Shown here: in pieces, positions 1 through 6,367 of the stretch
Numbering within the stretch: position 1 is the first letter of the stretch
Layout of the letters: every line of letters begins with the position of its first letter
Assembly: GCA_029884515.1 (NCBI GenBank)
Contig: JAOUHR010000115.1
Location: forward strand, 1-6,367
Direction of reading: 5' to 3'
Length of the DNA stretch: 6,367 nucleotides
DNA from: Gemmatimonadota bacterium
Lineage (GTDB): Bacteria; Gemmatimonadota; Gemmatimonadetes; Gemmatimonadales; Gemmatimonadaceae
Notes under the pieces: generated by a model
What the model saw: the letters and a program-made list of their open reading frames with translations, nothing else
What the model was told of the DNA's origin: nothing
The model's database searches: none
Position numbers and translations under genes: made by a program

Positions 1-1689
1 GACGTCACCGAACGGTTCGAGATCGCCGGCGATTCCGTGCGCCTTTCGATGGGCACCGGCGCTCCGGCGACCTCGGCGCGCACCGCGGGCATGTACGTCG
101 GGCTGCGCGGCGGCACGCCGTGGGAGGCGGCAGCCCTCGCGCGGCACCTGCTCGCGCAGCGAGACCGCACGGCCCCCCTCTCCGGCGGCGGCACCGCGCG
201 CGCCGAGGTCATCGCCGACACCACGCTGCGCGCCGGCGCACTCCGCCAGCGCGCGCGGTTCGTGATGGTCTACCGCGGCGCACTCAACAACCCGTCCGGC
301 GTCTGGCTCGATGAGCGAGGCGGGCTCCTCGCCACCGACGCCAATTGGTTCATCACCGTGCGCAGCGGGAGCGAGCCACTCCTCCCCACGATGCGCGCGA
401 TCGAGCTCCGGTGGCGCGATGCGCGCGCCGAGGCGGTCGCCAGGGAGGTCGTCACGCGGACCAACGGCACGATCGTGATCCGCAACGGCGACCTCTTCGA
501 CAGCGAGGCCGGCGTCGTGCGGCCGGGCCAGACGATCGTCGTGCGCGGCGACCGGGTGGTCGCGGTCGGCGCCACCGACGCCGTGGCGGTCCCCGCCGGC
601 GCGACCGTGATCGACGCCACCGGCAAGACGGTGATGCCGGGGATGTGGGACATGCACACGCACCTGCAGGTCGCCAACGAGGGTGCGCTCAGCCTGATCC
701 AGCTCGCCAACGGCCTCACCACGGTGCGCGACCTCGCGAGCGACACCGACGTCGCGGTCTCCCAGCGCGACCGCGAGCGCGCGGGCAAGCTGGCCTCGCC
801 GCGCGTGATCCTGGCCGGCTTCATCGAGGGGCCGCTCGCCTGGGCCGGCCCCAGCGCCTCCATCGCGCGCGACGAGGCGGAGGCGAAGGCCCTGGTCGAC
901 CGCTACGCCGCGCTCGGCTACAAGCAGATCAAGCTCTACAACCTCGTGCACCCCGACCTCGTGCCGGTGATCGCCGCCGAGGCGAAGAAGCACGGGATGC
1001 TGCTGAGCGGCCACATCCCGCGCGGGATGAGCATCGAGGCCGCCGTCACGCTCGGCTACGACGAGATCCAGCACGCCGCCTTCCTCTTCTCGAACTTCTT
1101 CCCCGACTCGCTCTACCTGCCGCGCATGCGCGCCTACTCCCAGGTGGCGACGGCCGTGGCGCCCACCTACGACGTCTTCTCGCCGGGGATGACCGCCCTG
1201 CTCGACTTCCTGCGGGCCCACGGCACCGCGCTCGACGGCACCTTCAACCTCTGGATCGGCGGCGGCGGCGCGCTCGTGGGCGCGGGCGGCTCACGCGACC
1301 AGCAGCGCGCCGACAGCGCGTACCTGAACCTCATCCGCCGCCTGCACGCGAAGGGCATCACCCTCATCGCCGGCACCGACAACTCGGCGGGCACCACCTT
1401 CCGCCGCGAGCTCGAGATGTACGAGCTCGCCGGCATCCCGGCGCCCGAGGTGCTGCAGATCGCGACCATCGGCGCCGCGCGGTTCATGCGCGATGCCACC
1501 GACTACGGCAGCGTGAGCGTCGGCAAGGTGGCCGACATCATCATCGTGGACGGGAAGCCCGCCGAGCGCATCGGCGACCTCGCGCGGATCGAGACCGTGA
1601 TCCGCGGCGGACGCCTGTACCAGGTGGGTGACCTGCAGCGCGCGGGCGGGATGCGCATGGCGACGCCCGCCACGCGCCGCCCTCAGTGA
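1..1689 (+). CDS. Metal-dependent amidohydrolase, imidazolonepropionase/prolidase-like; 5' end missing
   Basis: The frame is open from base 1 to the TGA at 1687-1689, so 562 codons are visible and the start lies left of the window; the GTG at 37 is probably internal. The last ~400 residues are an amidohydrolase. A small beta domain (about codons 160-212) leads into the HxH metal pair (DMHTHL; His codons 219 and 221, bases 655 and 661). Next come a probable carbamylated Lys in YKQIKLYN (codon 311, base 931), His in SGHIPRG (338, base 1012), His in EIQHAAF (358, base 1072) and Asp in AGTDNS (460, base 1378). The chain closes with the usual return strand, SVGKVADIIIVDGK. This binuclear layout is that of imidazolonepropionase-like enzymes and the prolidases that cut Xaa-Pro or Xaa-Arg dipeptides; the substrate cannot be read here. 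The first ~150 codons are extra to the core and may be a separate domain. Many relatives are exported, but any signal peptide is out of view. Confidence 0.93.
   Translation, partial: DVTERFEIAGDSVRLSMGTGAPATSARTAGMYVGLRGGTPWEAAALARHLLAQRDRTAPLSGGGTARAEVIADTTLRAGALRQRARFVMVYRGALNNPSGVWLDERGGLLATDANWFITVRSGSEPLLPTMRAIELRWRDARAEAVAREVVTRTNGTIVIRNGDLFDSEAGVVRPGQTIVVRGDRVVAVGATDAVAVPAGATVIDATGKTVMPGMWDMHTHLQVANEGALSLIQLANGLTTVRDLASDTDVAVSQRDRERAGKLASPRVILAGFIEGPLAWAGPSASIARDEAEAKALVDRYAALGYKQIKLYNLVHPDLVPVIAAEAKKHGMLLSGHIPRGMSIEAAVTLGYDEIQHAAFLFSNFFPDSLYLPRMRAYSQVATAVAPTYDVFSPGMTALLDFLRAHGTALDGTFNLWIGGGGALVGAGGSRDQQRADSAYLNLIRRLHAKGITLIAGTDNSAGTTFRRELEMYELAGIPAPEVLQIATIGAARFMRDATDYGSVSVGKVADIIIVDGKPAERIGDLARIETVIRGGRLYQVGDLQRAGGMRMATPATRRPQ
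1683..1689. other. Tail-to-tail overlap of two convergent genes
   Basis: The TGA of the amidohydrolase (1687-1689) lies within the last codons of the minus-strand DUF4350-like gene, whose own TGA is the complement of 1683-1685. The seven shared bases leave no intergenic room, and I see no strong hairpin within about 60 bases on either side; the best candidate is a 5-bp CTCAG/CTGAG pair at 1682-1703. Each transcript may therefore run into the other gene. Confidence 0.85.
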
Positions 1690-2753
1690 CCGAGCAGCCC
1701 TGAGAGCCAGTGCAGGACGTTGAGGACGAAGCGCGGGTTCTGCTCGGCCATCGGCGCGTTCATCCCCATCGGGCTCTTCTCCGCGCCGGCGACCTGCGCG
1801 CTGAACATCGCGGCCTCGCCGAAGAAGGCGGCGCGGCCGCGGCCCACCATCTCCGTGGCGCCCTGCAGCCAGCCCCCCACGTCGCGCACGTGGGTCTCGG
1901 CTGAGAACTGCCAGGCGTGGCGCGGCTCGAGCGAGACGAAGTCGGCGGGGAGCGTCATCACCGGCGTCGCACCGGGAGAGGTCATGCGGAAGGCCTGGCC
2001 GGTGAAGCTGCGCACCATCGTGACGCGCTCGCTCGCGTCGCGGCCGCGCGTGACCGGGTGGTCGGCGAGCGCGCCGTCGGGACCCGGGCCGGCGAGCGCG
2101 GTGTCGGCGGGCCGCGCAGTCCCCGCCGTGCGGAAGAGCGTCGGCACGCCGCGCCCCGCGTCGATCGCCTCGCCAGGCGCCGCTCGCTTGAACGCGAAGC
2201 CGTCCGTGAACTCCGCCCCGAAGGCCGCGGCGAGATCCTTCGCCGCGCCCGCGAGCGGCATGTGGTCCGCGATGAGCAACAGCGCCCCGCCCCGCTCCAC
2301 CCAGGCGCGCACGGCGCGGATCTCGTCCGCCGCGAAGGCGCTCGGCGTGGGCGCCGGGTACTGCGTCCACGGCGTGTCGTTCCACTGGGCGTTGGAGATC
2401 ACCAGCAGGTCGCAGGCGCCGAGCGACGCCGCGCTGAACGCGGCGCTCAGCGGCGCGACGCGGTAGCCGTCGCGACGCGCGAGTTCGCCGAACGCCCGGA
2501 AGCGGTTGTCGAGCGTGTGGAAGTTGTGGTGCGCCTCGTCGAGGCAGAGCCGCGGTCCTGCGCCGGAGGCGAAGGCGGGGTGCGGCACCGGAGGGCGGAA
2601 GGTGGTATCGGGGAGCTGCTGCGCGCCGAGCGGCGCCGCGGCAACGCACGCCCCGAAGGCCACGGCGGCGAGTGCGGCTGCCCGAGCGACGCGGAGCACG
2701 CGGTGGGGCACGAAGCGGGGCGCAGCGCGAGGGAAGCGCGGAAGGTCGGGCAT
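1683..2753 (-). CDS. Secreted DUF4350-like protein with a glutamine-amidotransferase-like fold
   Basis: From the ATG at 2751-2753 it encodes 356 residues. A signal peptide is clear: Arg-rich n-region to residue 24, hydrophobic stretch 25-40, likely cleavage after LGA (42-44) before QQLPD. The mature part resembles DUF4350, a family with a class I glutamine-amidotransferase-like Rossmann fold. Visible marks are DEAHHNFHTLDNRF (72-85), strand LLVISN (116-121), GGALLLIADH (155-164), ADHPVTRGR (230-238), AAFFGEAAMFSAQ (308-320) and a closing NPRFVLNVLHWLSGLL (339-354). I see no catalytic Cys-His-Glu triad, so a binding role is as likely as catalysis. DUF4350 proteins are often membrane-anchored in operons with MoxR ATPase and DUF58 genes; this one stands alone. 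In-frame GTG codons at 2807 and 2699 are alternative starts: the first adds 18 residues before the signal, the second gives a shorter, more typical signal. A GGAAGG about 11 nt upstream supports the chosen ATG. Molecular role unknown. Confidence 0.85.
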   Translation of the reverse strand: MPDLPRFPRAAPRFVPHRVLRVARAAALAAVAFGACVAAAPLGAQQLPDTTFRPPVPHPAFASGAGPRLCLDEAHHNFHTLDNRFRAFGELARRDGYRVAPLSAAFSAASLGACDLLVISNAQWNDTPWTQYPAPTPSAFAADEIRAVRAWVERGGALLLIADHMPLAGAAKDLAAAFGAEFTDGFAFKRAAPGEAIDAGRGVPTLFRTAGTARPADTALAGPGPDGALADHPVTRGRDASERVTMVRSFTGQAFRMTSPGATPVMTLPADFVSLEPRHAWQFSAETHVRDVGGWLQGATEMVGRGRAAFFGEAAMFSAQVAGAEKSPMGMNAPMAEQNPRFVLNVLHWLSGLLGH

Positions 2754-2756
2754 GGC

Positions 2757-2792
2757 CGAAGTTGCCTTCCGCGGCCACACGCGGCAACTTCG
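2757..2792. repeat. Perfect 10-bp inverted repeat between divergent genes
   Basis: CGAAGTTGCC at 2757-2766 is matched exactly by its reverse complement GGCAACTTCG at 2783-2792, with a 16-base spacer that contains the palindrome CCGCGG. It ends 3 bases from the ATG of the leftward gene and 26 bases before the first possible ATG (2819) of the rightward peptidase gene. It could be an operator for a dimeric regulator serving both genes, or an mRNA hairpin that controls translation of the leftward gene. If the leftward gene really starts at the GTG at 2807, the repeat would be inside coding sequence. The repeat is directly seen; its function is inferred. Confidence 0.6.
2765..2770 (-). promoter_or_regulatory. 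Candidate ribosome binding site for the DUF4350-like gene
   Basis: On the minus strand GGAAGG lies 11 nt before the ATG at 2753. The spacing is a little long, but it is the best Shine-Dalgarno-like match near any of the possible starts. Its last two bases lie inside the downstream arm of the inverted repeat at 2757-2792, so pairing there could partly hide it. Confidence 0.4.
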
Positions 2793-2887
2793 CGCCTCAC
2801 CCTCCACCGACCCCGCTGATGCGCCGAACCGTCTCGAACACGTCGTCCGCCCTCTTCCCCGCGCCGCGCCCCGGCACGTCGATCACG

Positions 2888-4297
2888 ATGGCCGCCCGCG
2901 CCGCGACCATCGCCGTGTGCGCGTTCGCCCTCGCCCTGCCGGCACTGGCCGCGGCGCAGGCGACGGCACCGCGCTCGCGCTGGGAGACCCAGGCCCGCGC
3001 CCTCCTCAAGGAGCTCGTGGAGGTCAACACCACGAACAGCGTCGGCAACACGGTGACGGCGGCGGAGGCGATGGCGAAGGTGATGCGTGCCGCCGGCTTC
3101 CCGGGCGAGGACGTGGTGGTCATCGAGAACGCGCCGCGGAAGGGGAACCTCGTCGTGCGTCTCCGCGGCCGGAACACGGGCCGCAAGCCGATCCTCCTCC
3201 TCTCGCACATCGACGTGGTGGAGGCCGACCCGAAGGACTGGACGCTGCCCCCCTTCGCGTTCATCGAGAAGGACGGCGAGTTCTTCGGCCGCGGCGTGGC
3301 CGACAACAAGGACGAGGGCGCGATCCACCTCACGATCCTCCTCCGGATGAAGGCCGAGGGCATCGTGCCCGACCGCGACATCATCGCCGCGCTCACCACC
3401 GATGAGGAGGGCGGCCCCGCGAACGGCGTGGACTGGATCCTCAAGAACCGCCCGGAGCTGCTGCAGGCCGAGTACGCGCTCAACGAGGGCGGCGGTGGAC
3501 GGATCGAGGACGGCCGCCGGATCTCGAACGACGTGCAGGCGAGCGAGAAGAAGTTCCAGAACTTCGCGCTCGAGACGACCAATCCCGGCGGCCACAGTTC
3601 GCAGCCTCGGCCCGACAACGCGATCAACCAGCTCGCTGCCGCGCTCGTGAAGGTCGGTGCGTACCAGTTCCCGGTGCACCTCAACGAGGTCACGCGCGAG
3701 TACTTCCGCCGCCAGGCGCCGATCGTGGGCGGCGAGATGGGCGCCGCGATGCGCGCGCTCGTCACGAACGAGCAGGACGCGGCGGCGGCCGCGACGATCG
3801 GCCGCGACCCCGCCAACAACTCGCGCATGCGCACGAGCTGCGTGGCGACGATGCTGAGCGGCGGCCACGCCACCAACGCGCTCCCGCAGCGCGCCCGGGC
3901 GAACGTGAACTGCCGCATCCTCCCCGACGAGTCGCCGGTGTATGTGCGCGAGCAACTGGTGAAGGCGATCGGCGACACCGGCGTGAAGGTGACGGCGGAC
4001 GGCCAGGCGGAGGACAGCCCGCCCTCGCCGCTCACCCCCGACCTCCTCCGCACGATCGAGGAGACCACCAGGGAGGTGTGGCCGGGGATGCCGGTGGTGC
4101 CGACGATGAGCACCGGCGCGACCGACGGCACCTACCTGCGCCGCGCCGGGATCCCGGTGTACGGGGTGTCCGGGCTGTTCTACGACACGCCGAACGCGCA
4201 CGGCATGAACGAGCACATCTCCACCGAGGCGTTCTACCAGGGGCTCGACTTCATGTACCGGCTGGTGCGGAAGCTCTCGGCGGGGCCGGGGATGTAG
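2888..4297 (+). CDS. Secreted M20 family zinc metallopeptidase
   Basis: This is a complete, probably exported M20 dizinc peptidase (carboxypeptidase, dipeptidase or aminoacylase type) of 469 residues, ending in TAG. From the ATG at 2888 the chain opens with a typical signal peptide (MAAR, hydrophobic 5-22, cleavage near AAAQA at 21-25). The metal site is complete: His107 and general-base Asp109 in LLLSHIDVV, bridging Asp139 in GVADNKDE, catalytic Glu173 and ligand Glu174 in TTDEEGG, Glu200 in LNEGGGG, and His443 in GMNEHIS. The lid domain (roughly 225-345) carries NPGGHSSQP (His236) and SGGHATNALP (His327), the conserved substrate or dimer-contact region; GATDGTY lies at 410-416. The pattern recalls the CPS1/PM20D1-like branch, which acts on dipeptides or N-acyl amino acids; the substrate is inferred only. 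An in-frame ATG at 2819 would add 23 residues before the signal; neither start has a clear ribosome binding site. It diverges from the DUF4350-like gene and converges on the UPF0182 gene. Confidence 0.94.
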   Translation: MAARAATIAVCAFALALPALAAAQATAPRSRWETQARALLKELVEVNTTNSVGNTVTAAEAMAKVMRAAGFPGEDVVVIENAPRKGNLVVRLRGRNTGRKPILLLSHIDVVEADPKDWTLPPFAFIEKDGEFFGRGVADNKDEGAIHLTILLRMKAEGIVPDRDIIAALTTDEEGGPANGVDWILKNRPELLQAEYALNEGGGGRIEDGRRISNDVQASEKKFQNFALETTNPGGHSSQPRPDNAINQLAAALVKVGAYQFPVHLNEVTREYFRRQAPIVGGEMGAAMRALVTNEQDAAAAATIGRDPANNSRMRTSCVATMLSGGHATNALPQRARANVNCRILPDESPVYVREQLVKAIGDTGVKVTADGQAEDSPPSPLTPDLLRTIEETTREVWPGMPVVPTMSTGATDGTYLRRAGIPVYGVSGLFYDTPNAHGMNEHISTEAFYQGLDFMYRLVRKLSAGPGM

Positions 4298-4314
4298 CCT
4301 GCACCTGGGTGAAC

Positions 4315-4358
4315 GCGAACGACGCCGCGGACCCATCCGGGTTCGCGGCGTCGTTCGC
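4315..4358. terminator. Long GC-rich hairpin between convergent genes, probable bidirectional terminator
   Basis: The arms 4315-4334 and 4339-4358 form a 20-bp stem around an ATCC loop. The only irregularity is 4330 against 4343, a G-U wobble in plus-strand RNA and an A-C mismatch in minus-strand RNA, so the hairpin is slightly stronger for the rightward transcript. It begins 17 bases after the peptidase stop (4297) and lies 16 bases beyond the stop of the leftward UPF0182 gene (4375). Neither side has a T-run, so it is not a textbook intrinsic terminator. U-poor hairpins between convergent genes are common in high-GC bacteria, and it may also protect 3' ends. Confidence 0.75.
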
Positions 4359-4374
4359 TCGGGGCATCCACCAG

Positions 4375-6367
<1,993 letters not shown>

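Larger units (their letters stand above)
2754..2887. promoter_or_regulatory. Divergent intergenic region, presumed promoters for both flanking genes
   Basis: This 134-base stretch must hold the promoters for the leftward DUF4350-like gene and the rightward M20 peptidase gene, since transcription diverges from it. I found no convincing -35/-10 pair on either strand; the best -35-like hexamer, TTGCCT at 2762, has only a weak partner 17 bases on. If the peptidase starts at 2819 instead of 2888, the true gap is only 65 bases and is largely taken up by the inverted repeat. Confidence 0.4.

Noticed and set aside
345..1631. Plus-strand open frame of about 428 codons inside the amidohydrolase
   Set aside because: Extremely Arg-rich, out of frame with the clear HxH enzyme; a GC-driven shadow.
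1876..1894. CCCACGT/ACGTGGG 7-bp inverted repeat
   Set aside because: It lies in the middle of the DUF4350-like coding region and is short; probably chance in GC-rich DNA.
1291..2787. Minus-strand open frame of about 498 codons in a second frame over the DUF4350-like gene and into the amidohydrolase
   Set aside because: Arg-rich shadow translation with no family match; the competing frame has a signal peptide and DUF4350-like motifs.
2754..2887. Possible small gene or RNA in the divergent gap
   Set aside because: The gap is short, no independent small open frame with a ribosome binding site is visible, and apart from the inverted repeat no structured RNA was recognised.
2797..4131. Minus-strand open frame of about 444 codons opposite the M20 peptidase
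   Set aside because: Ser/Arg/Pro-rich translation without domains; a shadow of the peptidase gene.
1683..4297. A possible defence or toxin-antitoxin system formed by the DUF4350-like and M20 genes
   Set aside because: Both products look exported and resemble ordinary hydrolase-type families, the genes are divergent, and no nuclease, NTPase or small antitoxin-like gene is present.
2447..4336. Minus-strand open frame of about 629 codons opposite the M20 peptidase
   Set aside because: Its translation is Arg/His/Val-rich and low in complexity, it shows no recognisable domain, and it lies wholly opposite a gene with a complete metal site. Long antisense frames are expected at this GC content.

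Overview
This is a GC-rich (about 70% by eye, not computed) bacterial chromosomal segment, densely coding, with codons strongly biased to G or C at the third position. No ribosomal or taxonomic marker is present. The gene set (secreted amidohydrolase, secreted M20 peptidase, UPF0182 membrane protein) and the protein style fit an environmental Gemmatimonadota bacterium; this is inference, and other high-GC phyla are possible.

Layout: (1) bases 1-1689, plus strand, the C-terminal part of a metal-dependent amidohydrolase whose start lies left of the window. (2) 1683-2753, minus strand, a DUF4350-like exported protein meeting the amidohydrolase tail to tail with a 7-bp overlap. (3) 2754-2887, a short divergent intergenic region holding a perfect 10-bp inverted repeat. 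(4) 2888-4297 (alternative start 2819), plus strand, an exported M20 zinc metallopeptidase with a complete metal site. (5) 4298-4374, a convergent gap filled mostly by a 20-bp-stem hairpin that is probably a bidirectional terminator. (6) 4375-6367, minus strand, the C-terminal two thirds of a UPF0182 family membrane protein that runs off the right edge.

Neighbouring genes alternate in direction (convergent, divergent, convergent), so the window shows no operon. The common theme is extracytoplasmic: two genes have clear signal peptides, the UPF0182 protein is a membrane protein with a large soluble domain, and the amidohydrolase, whose N-terminus is missing, belongs to a group often exported. 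A role for the two hydrolases in degrading peptides or N-acylated amino acids is plausible, but nothing here ties the four genes into one pathway. I found no tRNA, rRNA, CRISPR array, insertion sequence, phage gene or sign of recent transfer. I see no convincing new multi-gene system. The points most worth checking are the inverted repeat before the DUF4350-like gene, the stand-alone secreted form of that protein, and the extra N-terminal region of the amidohydrolase.
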